In this document: piece by piece, positions 1-10,953 of the stretch | Layout: every line of letters begins with the position of its first letter | Numbering within the stretch: the stretch's first letter is position 1 | Assembly (NCBI GenBank): GCA_024743115.1 | Contig: JANSXC010000015.1 | Location: 62,001-126,000, forward strand | DNA: 64,000 nucleotides | Reading direction: 5' to 3' | Origin: a bacterium | GTDB taxonomy: Bacteria > Planctomycetota > UBA1135 > UBA2386 | Position numbers and translations under genes: made by a program | The notes under the pieces: model-generated | What the model saw: the letters and a program-made list of their open reading frames with translations, nothing else | Told to the model about the DNA's origin: nothing | Database searches by the model: none

Positions 1-1551
1 GCCACGGCCATGGACATCATGCACATGCCGGGTGGCAACGGGCGCCGGCTGTGGTTCGCCAGGGAACGGTGGTCTTCGGCCAGCGATGCCGACATCTGGA
101 TGTCGCGGTCCGACGACAACGGCAACAACCTCGTGTCCGTCTTCAACGACATCTCCGCAACGTGGTCGACTACGGGCCCGAGCCTCGGTCGGCACCAACG
201 AAGTGGTTACGCCCTGCTAGCCTTCGCGCGGCACTTCAGCAACGACCTGCGCCGGATTCGGCTGCACCGCCACGAGCGCAATGACTTCACTCTGAATCAA
301 TCCGTATTCTTCGTGGACACCGGAGTGGATCACGGTTGGCGCCCTGACGTCGCCATCGAGCTGGATCCCCTCGCGCCGCGTTTCCTGCTCGTCGTTTTCC
401 AGGTCGAGGATGACGGTGTGACGTTCTCCGAGTCACAGACGAGCGAGATCAAGGCGGCGCTCGTCGACCTCAACAACGAGGCGGCGGGCTCGCCGTTCGA
501 GATCGCGACGTCCAGTCTGGAGGACTTCGAGCGGCCAACGATCGCGGGCAACGAGAGCGGGAGCGCCGAGTTTGCCGTCGCGTATCAGGTCATCGGCAAT
601 ACCACGAGTCCGCATCGGGACTGGGATGTCCAGATGCGACGAACCGATCGCTCGGGCACCTTGTCGGCGGCTTGGACGACGGGGTTCCGTTCCGGCTATC
701 ACGAACTCGCCCCGCGATTGGCCGGCCACGACGAACATGTCGTGCTAGCGTTCACGCGGGCTGATCCGGCGGACGTTGGTCCGCGCCCGACGAGCAGGAA
801 CGGCGACCGTATCCTGGCCCACTCGATGTCGTGGGGCGGTGGCTCCTGGTCCTCGCTGCACACTGCAGTGCACGACGTGCAGCAGGATCCGCGGCTCGAG
901 CTGAATGGCCTGGGCTTCGATCGGGCGACGCGGAGCCATGCGGTCATGGCGTTCCGGAGTACCGCGACCGAGAACATCTATCTGCGGGTGCTCGGCTATC
1001 GAATGCAGCAAGTCACGGCCGAGGTCGTGCATTTGTCCGGCGGCAATCCGACGAGTGCGGGTGTGGTCGCGTACGACGCGAGTGCAGACGACTACCTGGT
1101 CGCCTACGGCGTCGACACGGCGTTCTATCCTGCCAACGTCGATCGCTATCAGCACGTTGCAGCGCCATTGCCGACGACGGGCGGCCTCGGCTGCAGCGCG
1201 GCCTCGTTCAGTTGGATCGGCAGCCAGCTCATCGGCGATGAAGACTGCCGCGTTCGGTTGGACGGACTGTCCAACGGCGCGCTCGGAACCGTGCTGGTCG
1301 GGCTCACGCCGATCAACCAGCTGATTACCGGAGTCCCCGTGGTGCAGCCCGGTTGTTGGTTGAACGTGCCGAACACGGGCGCTGGCGCGCTGGGCACGAT
1401 GCCGTTCGGGTTCGGCCCGACGCTGCTCTACGACTTTGACCTGCCCGAGTGGCTGCCGCCGCTGACCCTCTACTTCCAGGGTGTGCACTTCGACGCGGCG
1501 AACACCACCGTGGTCACGACCGAGCGCTTCGCCGTGCCGGTCGTGAAGTGA
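1..1551 (+). CDS. Secreted protein, 5'-truncated by window edge, with planctomycete-type C-terminal module
   Basis: The reading frame is open from base 1, and the ATG at 10 is internal, because the protein aligns from its first residues with about residue 250 onward of the next gene. Shared stretches include DISATWSTTGPSLG versus DITASWSTIEPSLG and FAVAYQVIGN versus WTVAYQVIGN. The visible part is a beta-rich, propeller-like region of about 380 residues. It is followed by a C-terminal module of about 120 residues (GCSAASFSWIGSQL to the end) with paired Cys and an NTGAGALGTMPFGFGP stretch. No catalytic motif is recognised. An extracellular or surface location is inferred from the paralogue, which has a signal sequence. 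The N-terminus lies outside the window. Confidence 0.8.
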   Translation, partial: ATAMDIMHMPGGNGRRLWFARERWSSASDADIWMSRSDDNGNNLVSVFNDISATWSTTGPSLGRHQRSGYALLAFARHFSNDLRRIRLHRHERNDFTLNQSVFFVDTGVDHGWRPDVAIELDPLAPRFLLVVFQVEDDGVTFSESQTSEIKAALVDLNNEAAGSPFEIATSSLEDFERPTIAGNESGSAEFAVAYQVIGNTTSPHRDWDVQMRRTDRSGTLSAAWTTGFRSGYHELAPRLAGHDEHVVLAFTRADPADVGPRPTSRNGDRILAHSMSWGGGSWSSLHTAVHDVQQDPRLELNGLGFDRATRSHAVMAFRSTATENIYLRVLGYRMQQVTAEVVHLSGGNPTSAGVVAYDASADDYLVAYGVDTAFYPANVDRYQHVAAPLPTTGGLGCSAASFSWIGSQLIGDEDCRVRLDGLSNGALGTVLVGLTPINQLITGVPVVQPGCWLNVPNTGAGALGTMPFGFGPTLLYDFDLPEWLPPLTLYFQGVHFDAANTTVVTTERFAVPVVK

Positions 1552-1642
1552 AGTCGACCCCAACCCGAGCAAGTGAGACGAGCCGGGTCGTCGTGCAACA
1601 AGGGAGCGCGGCGGCTCGGTTCCATTCCGAGGAGGACCATCC

Positions 1643-3949
1643 ATGAACTCAATCATCCATTCGACTCGCTTCGTCGGCGCGATCATCGTCGCGTTGCTCG
1701 GATGCGTGACGGCACAAGACGCGCGGCCGGCGTCGACGAGGCTCTCCGGGTTCGGGCCGCATATCGTGCCGATCCATACCCAGGCATCGGACGAGGGGGT
1801 CGAGTACGGGATCTGGGGAGCGGGGCGGCGATACAAGGTGTCGTTCCACGACGGCATGACGTTCGTGCCGTACCTCGGGCGCGACTACCCGGTCGCGCAG
1901 TCACTGCAGTGGCGGACGCGGTCGGTGCGGATCGGCGAACACCTGCTTTACGAGCGCCAGGGGGCGCCACAATTGACCCATACCGACGAGCGGGCCGAGT
2001 TCGATCTCGGTGCGATCGTCGAGGCCTACGACCTGCGGGCCGACGAGGTCGAGCAGACCTTCGTCATCGCCGAACGACCGGCGGAAGCCGGTGACCTCGT
2101 CGTGACTGGAGTCGTGGAATCCGCGCTTGCAGGGCGGATGGAGCAGCCCGGCGGGCATGCAGCGATCGAGTTCGTCGACAGCGAGGGGCGGCCCATCGCG
2201 AGTTATGGTGCCGCGACGGCCATCGACGCACGGGGGCGCCGGCAGGCCATGACGACGACGATCGAAGGTGACGTGGTTACCCTGCGGCTCGATCGCGAAT
2301 GGCTCGAAGCGGCGGCTTTCCCGCTCGTCGTCGATCCCCTGCTCGGCGTGCTGTACAGCTGGACGGGTTTGGCCTTCGACGAGACCGATCTGCTGCGCAC
2401 CACGGTTGGCGTCTCGCACAACATCTGGCACGTCGCGACCTACTGGACGTCGCAAACGGACGCGGATCTGCGGCTGCAGCGAACGAGTGACAATGGCGTA
2501 GGGGCGGCGTGGATGTACACCGACATCACGGCGTCGTGGTCGACGATCGAACCGAGCCTCGGGCAGCACCGCGGCGACGTCTCGGTGCTCGCCGCGTTCT
2601 CGCGTCATTTTCACGGCAGCAATACGCGACGGGTGCGCTTCCACAAGCACTCGATCGCCGTGCTCGCGCAGCAGACGCACTGGACAGCGATCGATGTCGG
2701 GGGCAACCAATCTTGGCGACCGGACGTCTCGAGTAGCCTGCATCCCCAGGCACCCAACCAGCTGCTCGTGGTCTTCCAGCAGGAGAACCTGAGCACCTTC
2801 GCGCCGACGTTGACGAGCCACGTCCGCGGTTCGTTGGTCGATCTCGCTGGCAACGGCACGGCCGGGACCACGTTCCCGATCGCCGACGCGCCAGGCGAGG
2901 ACAATGAGCGCCCTGACGTCGGCATGATCCGTACGGGCGGACCGTGGACCGTGGCCTATCAGGTCATCGGCAACAGCCCGCTAGTGAGCCCGCACCTCGA
3001 TTGGGATGTCGAGATCTGCCGCGTCGATCGACTCGGCAACGTTTCGGCTCCGACGCGGGTGCTCAGTTCGGTCCACGCGCACGAGATCGCGCCGCGCGTC
3101 GGCGGCTTCGACGACCGTTTCCTGATCGTGTTCGCGTCCGGGGACGTAGCCGAGTTGGGGGGGCGGCCGGATTCTCCACTCGGTCGACGGATCGGTCGGC
3201 GGGGCTACGAATGGGCCGGCGGAACCCTGTCTTCGCCCGGTGCGACCTGGTTGGCTCCGGCCAGCGGATCGTCGGAGTGGGAACTGACGGGCGTCGCGAT
3301 GGACAGTCGTTCGGGCAGTCACCTGCTCGTGAGCATGATCGATCGGACACGGCAGGATGTCTGGATGCGCCTGTGTCATTGGGGTGGCGCCAGTCTGGGG
3401 GCCTTCGTCGTGGAGGCTTTGCCCGCATCGAGTCGAGCTTTCGGTGGCGCCGTGGCGTTCGATGCGAGCGCCGGGCGCTTCCTCATCGGGTTCACGGAGC
3501 GCACCCTCACGAGCACCTGGAACCATGTCGAGCTCTACGCTGGCACCCCAGCGCCAGCGCCGATCGACACCGGTCCGAGCTGTGGCTCACCCGCACAGGT
3601 CGAATGGGCCGGCAGTCAGTTCCTCGGCTCGGAGGATTGCGGCGTGCAGCTGACTGGCGTTCCCAACGGCGCGCTCGGGGTCGTGGTCGCGGGCCTCGCG
3701 CCGTTCTCCGCGCCGCTCGCCGGCGTGCCGCCAGTCCATCCGGCTTGCTGGGCCCTCGTCCCGAACACCGGCGCGACCTCTCTGGGCGCCCTGCCGTTCG
3801 GTTTCGGACCGACGATCACGACGAGTCTGCCGCTGCCGTGGCAGCTGGGCCCCATGTTCTTGTTCTTCCAGGGTGCGCACTTCGACGCCGCCGGGAACAC
3901 GGTCTACACGACGCAGCGGCTCGAGGTTCAGGTCGTGCGCTACCAGTAG
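1643..3949 (+). CDS. Secreted or lipoprotein paralogue of the preceding gene
   Basis: 768 residues, started at ATG 1643 behind a clear GAGGAG ribosome binding site. The N-terminus is a signal sequence; LLGC followed by VTAQ could be a lipobox, but cleavage after TAQ is also possible. Residues about 26-235 form a domain ending AAFPLVVDPLL, a phrase also common ahead of repeat regions in large secreted RHS-type proteins. Residues about 240-640 match the preceding gene and look like propeller blades. Residues about 645-768 are the C-terminal module with paired Cys (SCGSPAQVEW, SEDCGVQL). The two genes sit head-to-tail with a gap of about 90 bp, so this is a tandem duplication. No enzymatic function can be assigned. 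Confidence 0.85.
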   Translation: MNSIIHSTRFVGAIIVALLGCVTAQDARPASTRLSGFGPHIVPIHTQASDEGVEYGIWGAGRRYKVSFHDGMTFVPYLGRDYPVAQSLQWRTRSVRIGEHLLYERQGAPQLTHTDERAEFDLGAIVEAYDLRADEVEQTFVIAERPAEAGDLVVTGVVESALAGRMEQPGGHAAIEFVDSEGRPIASYGAATAIDARGRRQAMTTTIEGDVVTLRLDREWLEAAAFPLVVDPLLGVLYSWTGLAFDETDLLRTTVGVSHNIWHVATYWTSQTDADLRLQRTSDNGVGAAWMYTDITASWSTIEPSLGQHRGDVSVLAAFSRHFHGSNTRRVRFHKHSIAVLAQQTHWTAIDVGGNQSWRPDVSSSLHPQAPNQLLVVFQQENLSTFAPTLTSHVRGSLVDLAGNGTAGTTFPIADAPGEDNERPDVGMIRTGGPWTVAYQVIGNSPLVSPHLDWDVEICRVDRLGNVSAPTRVLSSVHAHEIAPRVGGFDDRFLIVFASGDVAELGGRPDSPLGRRIGRRGYEWAGGTLSSPGATWLAPASGSSEWELTGVAMDSRSGSHLLVSMIDRTRQDVWMRLCHWGGASLGAFVVEALPASSRAFGGAVAFDASAGRFLIGFTERTLTSTWNHVELYAGTPAPAPIDTGPSCGSPAQVEWAGSQFLGSEDCGVQLTGVPNGALGVVVAGLAPFSAPLAGVPPVHPACWALVPNTGATSLGALPFGFGPTITTSLPLPWQLGPMFLFFQGAHFDAAGNTVYTTQRLEVQVVRYQ

Positions 3950-3990
3950 CGTCGACACGCGGCGGAAATCCGAGGTCGCCGTGACGCGCG

Positions 3991-4013
3991 GCCGGAGAGG
4001 GCGTCCTTCCGGC
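3991..4013 (+). terminator. Weak GC-rich hairpin after the paralogue pair
   Basis: GCCGGA and TCCGGC form a 6-bp stem around a 11-nt loop, 42 bases after the upstream stop. There is no T-run. It could be a terminator or an mRNA-end hairpin, but a stem this short is expected by chance in GC-rich DNA. Confidence 0.25.
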
Positions 4014-4053
4014 GCCAGGACTCTGGCCACCGCTCACCTTCGCGTCAAACGTC

Positions 4054-5280
4054 ATGCTTCGACTCTTCCGATCGTCCGTCTTCTCGGCTCTCGCGACCCT
4101 GAGCCTGCTCGCCACGGCGAGCCAGCAGCTCCCGGCGCAGGACAACATCCTGATCTTCGGCAACAGCATCCTGTTCGGGCCGACGGCGGGGTATCTGACC
4201 GATCTCGTGACCCAGACCGGGGCGCCGACGCCCAACGTCGTTCCGGCGCTGTATGCGAACGGCACGACGACCAACTACGTCAACAACCAGGGTCTGATCG
4301 GGTCGAGCTTGCCGGCGGGGCAGAGCTGGGATGCGATGATCGTGCAGGGTGGCACGCTCGAGACGACGGACTTCATGGGGCAGCCCGCGGCGTTCCAGAC
4401 CAACATGCTGACGCTCGCGAACACCTACTTCGCGCACAGTCCACAGGGTTTGTTCGTCGGTCACGAGACCGGCGCCGATCATCCCAACAGCTCGCGTTAT
4501 CCGAGCTGGTTCGACGATGCTGCAGAGTGGCTCTCGTTCCCGCAGGCGGCGTACGCGGAAGCAGCGGCGGCCATCGACGAAGCTCATCCGGGGGCGCCTG
4601 ACGTCCGCATCGCGAAGCAGGGAACGTGCTGGGCCAACACGATCGGCTACGGCTTCCTGTTCTACGAGTCGGACCTGCATCACCTGAGCACGCGCGGCAA
4701 GGTGCTCGTTGCCTGCCTCTACTACATCGCGATCTATGGCGGCCGCATCGAGGACATTCCGATCGACTTTGCGAGTTCGACGCCGCTCGTCACGCGCCTG
4801 CTCGCAGACGGCATCGACGAAACGCAGTGGGATCGCATCGTCGGCTACGCCGACCGCTCACAGCCGCGTGACTCACGGCCGTTCCCCGGCAGCGACAGTG
4901 ACTTCCAGATGCGGGTCGGTATCAACGCGAACGTCACGAACCTGACGTCGACGAAGACGGCGACTGCGGGGGATACCGTGAACATCCGGCTGATCTCGCC
5001 GCTCGACGCCAACGAGTCGGCGCCGGCGGGTGTGTTCTACCAGTGGCTGCCGACGGGCGCCCTCCCGAACGCCGGCTCGATCCCCGGGCTGCAGCTCGAT
5101 CGCTCGCTGATGGTGTCATGGTTCTCGGTTCCGGATCTGACCGGTGGCGTGGTGACGCAGACCATCCCGAACGGCATGGCGGGCATGAGCCTCTGGATCC
5201 AGGCCACGAGTCGTGGGCCGGTGGGGTCGACGCAGTTCCCGCTCGCGCTCAGCGACGCGCAGGTGATCGAGATCCAGTAG
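4054..5280 (+). CDS. Secreted SGNH-hydrolase-like protein with C-terminal module
   Basis: 408 residues with a signal peptide (FSALATLSLLATASQQLPAQ). Directly after cleavage comes LIFGNSILFG, which resembles block I of SGNH/GDSL hydrolases (GxS nucleophile context). At about residues 208-211, DLHHLSTRG resembles the block V Asp-x-x-His signature, followed by a helix (KVLVACLYYIAIYGG). GQSWDAMIVQGG lies where such enzymes carry their oxyanion loop. The fold is therefore probably an esterase or acylhydrolase, but the substrate is unknown. Residues about 285-408 (from INANVTNLTSTKTATAGD) form the C-terminal module shared with neighbouring secreted proteins, including an IPNGMAGMSLWIQA stretch. 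No strong ribosome binding site precedes the ATG. Confidence 0.75.
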   Translation: MLRLFRSSVFSALATLSLLATASQQLPAQDNILIFGNSILFGPTAGYLTDLVTQTGAPTPNVVPALYANGTTTNYVNNQGLIGSSLPAGQSWDAMIVQGGTLETTDFMGQPAAFQTNMLTLANTYFAHSPQGLFVGHETGADHPNSSRYPSWFDDAAEWLSFPQAAYAEAAAAIDEAHPGAPDVRIAKQGTCWANTIGYGFLFYESDLHHLSTRGKVLVACLYYIAIYGGRIEDIPIDFASSTPLVTRLLADGIDETQWDRIVGYADRSQPRDSRPFPGSDSDFQMRVGINANVTNLTSTKTATAGDTVNIRLISPLDANESAPAGVFYQWLPTGALPNAGSIPGLQLDRSLMVSWFSVPDLTGGVVTQTIPNGMAGMSLWIQATSRGPVGSTQFPLALSDAQVIEIQ

Positions 5281-5382
5281 CGCCGCTGGGTCGGTCATGC
5301 ATGGCCCGGGCGGGCGGCAGATTCTGCGAACGCTGCGGCGGGAACTCTCGCTTCCCGGTGTGAGCCCCTGCTCGCACATCCC

Positions 5383-7884
5383 ATGACCAAGATCACTACC
5401 TGTGCGGCCGCGCTGTCGGCTGCGTTCCTGTTGTCCCCTGTGTTGCTCGCCCAGGACGTGGCCTGGGCCTGGGTCGCACCCGGCTCCCAACCCGCGACAT
5501 TCGTCCCGGCGCAGTCCTGGCAGTATTCGTCGACGGGTTCGACGATCACGGTGACGCGTGACGCGTCGCAGGCCAATCGGTTCACGGTGCGGGTCCCGGG
5601 AATGACCGCGATCGGTGGCGTCGTGCACGCCACGGCCCATGGCGGCAACCATACGGCCGTCGTGAACAGTTGGAGTTTCCTGAGCGGTGAGCTGCGTGCG
5701 ACGATCGAGTTGTTCACGCCACTCGGTGGGCCCGCGGACAACGCGAACTTCTCGTTCTCCTACGAGAAGGAGGGCGACCCGGATGCGCGGCAGGCTCACA
5801 TGTGGGCCAACAATCCGACGGCCGCGTCCTACACGCCGGCAACCGCCTATCTCTGGAACGGCAATCGCGCGAATCCGACGATTACGCGCGCTTCGACGGG
5901 GGTCTACTCGGTGCTGTTGCCGGGGCTCGCCAACAACAGCACGCACCGCGGGCATGTCCAGGTGACGCCTTGGGGTAACTCGCTCGTGCGCGCCAACGTC
6001 GCGGGTTGGACCAACTCCGGTAATGACCTGGTCGTGACGGTTCGCACCCATGCGCCTGGTGGTGTGCTCGCCGACTCCGCCTTCGTCCTGTCGTACAACG
6101 AGACCGCGGTGCCGATCGACCCCAACGAGGGTTCGGGTTCGCACGTCTTCGCCAACTTCGCGACGGCGGAGAAGTACTCACCGCTTGCGACGCATCGCTT
6201 CAGCAATGGGCAGAACGGCCCGCCCGGGGCGGAGACGGTCGAGCGGGTCGGCATTGGCCAGTACATCGTGAGGCTGCCGAGCGTCGTCGGAGCGGTTAGC
6301 TCGAACGCGCAGGCTACGACCTACGGCTTCTCGAACTACTACGCGACGATTCGCAGCTGGAACAACGATCCGTGTGGCGGCGCGCGAGTGCGCGTCGAGA
6401 CCTACACGAACATCGGTGCGCCCGTCGATACCCGCTTCGTGCTGCGCTACATGACGAACCGTCCGGCGGTGCAGCCCGATATCGCCTGGGCGTGGTGCGT
6501 GCCCGGCAACTCGACGGGCACGTTCACGCCGTCCTCGAGCTATCAGTACACGAGTAACGGCACCACGATCACGGTGACCCGGAACAGCACGACGCCGAAT
6601 GTCTACACGGTCCGGATTCCCGACATCGCACCGGTCACCGGTGGCTCGTTCCATGCCTGCTCCTGGGGCGGCAACCACACGACGGTGATCAACAGCTGGA
6701 TCCGTTCAGGGGACGACATCGTCGCCACCGTCGAGACGTTCACGCCGTCGGGCGTGCCGATCACGACCGGCGCATTCAACATCTACTACCGCTTCGGCGG
6801 CAGCAGTGAGGCGCGAGAAGCCTACTGCTACGCCAACCAACCGAGTGCCGCGAGCTACACGCCGCCGGCCACGTGGTCCTGGAACGGCGATCGCGGTGCG
6901 CCGATTGTCACGCGATCCGGCCCGGGCACGTATCAGGTCCGGTTCCCGAACCTTGGCTCGACGAGTGGCGAGGGTGGCAACGCACAGGTGTCGCCCCATT
7001 CGTTCGGAATGCTGCGCGCGAAGGTGACGTCCTGGTTCACGAGCGGTTCCGACGTTCTCGTCAATGTCGCGACCTACAACGCCGCGGGCAACCGCATCGA
7101 TGGCCGTTTCGTGTGCAGCTACAACGAGGTCGCTTCGCCGATGCCGATCGGCCGTGGCTCCGGCGCGCACGTCTGGGCCAACAATCCGACGGCCGCGACC
7201 TACACTCCGAACGCGACCTACACGGACAGCAACGGCACGCTCGGCCCGGACAATGCCGAGACGATCACCCGCCTCGGCAACGGCCGCTACCGCGTGCATC
7301 TGCCCAACGTCGCGCCTTCGGGCAGCTCGACCGTGCAGGTCACGGGTCACGGTTCGAGCCCGACGTTCGCGCGGGTCGAATCCTGGGTTGGGGGCTCGCC
7401 GACCGGCACCTATGTCACGGTTCGCACGTTCAATGCGAGCGGCGTCTCGACGGACGCGACGTTCTCGTTGTTCTACCTCACGGATCGCCCGGCGGTCGAA
7501 TCCGCGACGAACACGTCGATCGGCACCAGTTGTAACGGCATCAGTCTCGCCGCAGCGACCCGCCCTGTGCTCTGTCAGGACTGGCTGCTCGATGTCGGCA
7601 ACGTTCCGGCCAACGCCGTGCTCGGCTTCATCCAGCTCGACCTGACGAACCCGAACTTCACGATCGGTTCCCAGGCGCCCGGCTGCACGATCTACACCAA
7701 TGGTGCAGTCACGGTGTTGCTGTTCCTGCCGATTGGTCGACCCGCGTTCCGCCAGTTCATCCCGAACGACCCGGGGCTGATCGGGGTGTCGCTCTACGCC
7801 CAGGGTGGCGCGTTCGTGCCTGGCCTCAACGCCTACTCGCTCGCCGCGAGCAATGGCGTGCGCGGCACGATCGGCGACTACTGA
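5383..7884 (+). CDS. Secreted six-repeat protein (A-B-C-A-B-C) with C-terminal module
   Basis: 833 residues with a signal peptide ending LLAQ. Six repeats of about 113 residues start near residues 29, 136, 252, 367, 479 and 593. Each opens with a W/Y-rich strand (AWAWVAPG, AHMWANNP, SHVFANFA, AWAWCVPG, AYCYANQP, AHVWANNP), then a SxYTPxxxYxWNG-type segment, a YxVRLP strand, and a V(E)T(F/Y)xPxG strand. Units 1/4, 2/5 and 3/6 match best, and units 3 and 6 both close with (N/D)RPAV, so a three-unit block was duplicated. Residues about 705-833 are the C-terminal module with two to three Cys. An extracellular structural, adhesive or carbohydrate-binding role is possible but unproven. Confidence 0.85.
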   Translation: MTKITTCAAALSAAFLLSPVLLAQDVAWAWVAPGSQPATFVPAQSWQYSSTGSTITVTRDASQANRFTVRVPGMTAIGGVVHATAHGGNHTAVVNSWSFLSGELRATIELFTPLGGPADNANFSFSYEKEGDPDARQAHMWANNPTAASYTPATAYLWNGNRANPTITRASTGVYSVLLPGLANNSTHRGHVQVTPWGNSLVRANVAGWTNSGNDLVVTVRTHAPGGVLADSAFVLSYNETAVPIDPNEGSGSHVFANFATAEKYSPLATHRFSNGQNGPPGAETVERVGIGQYIVRLPSVVGAVSSNAQATTYGFSNYYATIRSWNNDPCGGARVRVETYTNIGAPVDTRFVLRYMTNRPAVQPDIAWAWCVPGNSTGTFTPSSSYQYTSNGTTITVTRNSTTPNVYTVRIPDIAPVTGGSFHACSWGGNHTTVINSWIRSGDDIVATVETFTPSGVPITTGAFNIYYRFGGSSEAREAYCYANQPSAASYTPPATWSWNGDRGAPIVTRSGPGTYQVRFPNLGSTSGEGGNAQVSPHSFGMLRAKVTSWFTSGSDVLVNVATYNAAGNRIDGRFVCSYNEVASPMPIGRGSGAHVWANNPTAATYTPNATYTDSNGTLGPDNAETITRLGNGRYRVHLPNVAPSGSSTVQVTGHGSSPTFARVESWVGGSPTGTYVTVRTFNASGVSTDATFSLFYLTDRPAVESATNTSIGTSCNGISLAAATRPVLCQDWLLDVGNVPANAVLGFIQLDLTNPNFTIGSQAPGCTIYTNGAVTVLLFLPIGRPAFRQFIPNDPGLIGVSLYAQGGAFVPGLNAYSLAASNGVRGTIGDY

Positions 7885-7902
7885 GCCGCGGTCGCGGCTC
7901 AG
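7881..7902 (+). terminator. Perfect 10-bp inverted repeat at the end of the repeat-protein gene
   Basis: CTGAGCCGCG and CGCGGCTCAG form a perfect inverted repeat with a 2-nt centre, and the stop codon lies in the left arm. It sits in the roughly 100-bp convergent gap before the opposing lipoprotein gene. No T-run follows, so any termination would be Rho-dependent or hairpin-only. Confidence 0.5.
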
Positions 7903-7988
7903 ATCAATGTCACACCGGATCGCGTTCGTGGAATAGCCCGGGGACGTGAGGCCGGCGGCCGTGTCGAGCGCGAGGCCGAGGGCGGTCG

Positions 7989-9160
7989 CTACTTCGACAG
8001 ATCGAACGCGATCAGGTTGAGGTCGGGTGAGTCGTTGCGCAGCGCCTGGGTCAGCAGATAGCCGCGGTCGCCCGCGACAGCAACGGTCGGTGGGTTCCCG
8101 AGTGTGCCGTGGCGGCGACGTTGCCAGATCCATGCGAGTTCGCCGTTCGTCGATACGCGGGCGGCCCACGCGCTCGCAGCGTCGTTGTTGCCGTCGTAGG
8201 CGGAACCGCCGATCAGCCAGCCCCGATCGCCGATCGAGCCGACGCCCGAGATCACGGTTTCCTTGCCGAGGCTGACCTCTTTCTGCCACTGGATCGCGCC
8301 GCCCTTGTCGCAACCGATGAGCAGGCCGCGGCGATCGCGGAACGGGCCGATCGATGCCGTGCAGAGCAGGTTGCCGTTCGGTAGCTCGGCGATCCCGGTC
8401 AACGCCACTTCGGCGATCGCCCCGAGAGTGATGGCGCGCGGTTCCTGGCCGAGCTTGAAGTGGACGATCTCGTGCTGGCTGTCGACGCTGCCATGGCGTT
8501 CCCCGTAGCTCACCGCCAGCAGGATCGAGCCGTCCGCGCGGAGCTGCCCGGTGCCGCCGACGTACGCGTTCTTGCCGGGGTGTTCGTGCAGGATCTCCGT
8601 CGGGGCGGTCAGGTCGGAAGCGAAGTGCAGGGCGTGGACGCGATACCCGTCGTCGCCTGACCAGCACCCGAAGATCCATGCGCCATCGTCATGGACGAGG
8701 CCGTCGTAGCTGCTGAGGACCGGCAGGGCGCCGACGTCAGTCGCGGGTTTGTCTGCCGTCAGGTCGCCGCGCAGCCGGAAGGCGCGCGTGGAATCACGTT
8801 CGCCCGGCGTGTGGAGCGAGCCGTAAGCGACGAACCCAGCCGCGCGATGGCCGACGCAGATCGTCTCTTCGAGCTTCGGCGGTGCGAGCAGGTTGCCGAG
8901 ATCCGTGGTTCGGGCCGCGATCTGCTGGCCGTCCTTCGCGACGCGAACGAACGTGAGATCTTCGGTCGTCGGTTCGCCGAAGTCGTTCTTGGCCTTTCCG
9001 ACGATCAGGAGTTCTCCGTTCGGCGCGACCGCGAGCGCGGAAGACTCCTCGTTCCCGGGCGTGTCGTAGGCGTTGTCGAAGAGAACGAAGCGATTGCCGT
9101 CAGGGGCGCCACAGCTGGCGAGGAGGAGCAGGAGGGGGGCGGTTCGGTAGGTCGGTCGGG

Positions 9161-9164
<4 letters not shown>
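7989..9164 (-). CDS. Beta-propeller-like lipoprotein translationally coupled to rtcR
   Basis: 391 residues from ATG 9164, which overlaps the rtcR stop as ATGA. The longer ORF start upstream would lie inside rtcR and lacks a signal sequence. APLLLLLASC is a good lipobox with Cys as the mature N-terminus. The mature protein has recurring blades of the form NGELLIVGKA, DGAWIFGCWSGDDG, NGNLLCTASIG, DRGWLIGGSAYDGN and DRGYLLTQALRND, typical of integrin- or Kelch-like propellers of unknown function. It is the last gene of the leftward rtcR unit. Co-expression of an envelope lipoprotein with an RNA-repair regulator is unusual, and no function can be assigned. Confidence 0.8.
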
Positions 9165-10762
<1,598 letters not shown>

Positions 10763-10891
10763 GAAGATAAGGAACGATACTAGAGGAGCGTCTCGTGCGA
10801 TCCCGCTGGATTGTTGGCAGGAGTGCGTGGATGACCACAACGAGTTTATGCAAAGGGAGTTATGGGTAACCAATTGCAAATCTTGAAGGTC
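10763..10891 (+). promoter_or_regulatory. Candidate RtcR upstream activating region
   Basis: This is the divergent spacer between rtcR and the sigma-54 promoter, visibly more AT-rich on its right side than the surrounding genes. It contains GTTATGGGTAAC (10859-10870, a 4+4 inverted repeat with a 4-nt centre) and two TGCAAA copies 26 bp apart (10849 and 10875). RtcR would be expected to bind here. None of these short motifs is long enough to be decisive. Confidence 0.4.
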
Positions 10892-10907
10892 TGGCACGGC
10901 AACTGCT
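10892..10907 (+). promoter_or_regulatory. Sigma-54 (-24/-12) promoter of rtcB-orfX-rtcA
   Basis: TGGCACGGCAACTGCT matches the sigma-54 consensus TGGCACGNNNNTTGCW at all fixed positions except C for the first T of the -12 element. The GG and GC dinucleotides have the obligatory spacing. It lies about 47 bases before the rtcB ATG, pointing toward rtcB, next to a divergent rtcR gene, which is the classical arrangement. Transcription would be expected to start near 10918. Confidence 0.92.
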
Positions 10908-10953
10908 CAAGGGCGGACAGTTCCCGATTCTCCATTCCAAGAGGACTGCTGCC

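Noticed and set aside
5383-7884. Repeat-protein gene as a possible satellite or CRISPR-like array
   Set aside because: The periodicity is at protein level with diverged DNA, and the frame is intact.
6706-8679. 657-aa minus-strand ORF spanning the end of the repeat protein and part of the lipoprotein gene
   Set aside because: Arg-rich shadow composition, and it crosses two supported genes and a hairpin.
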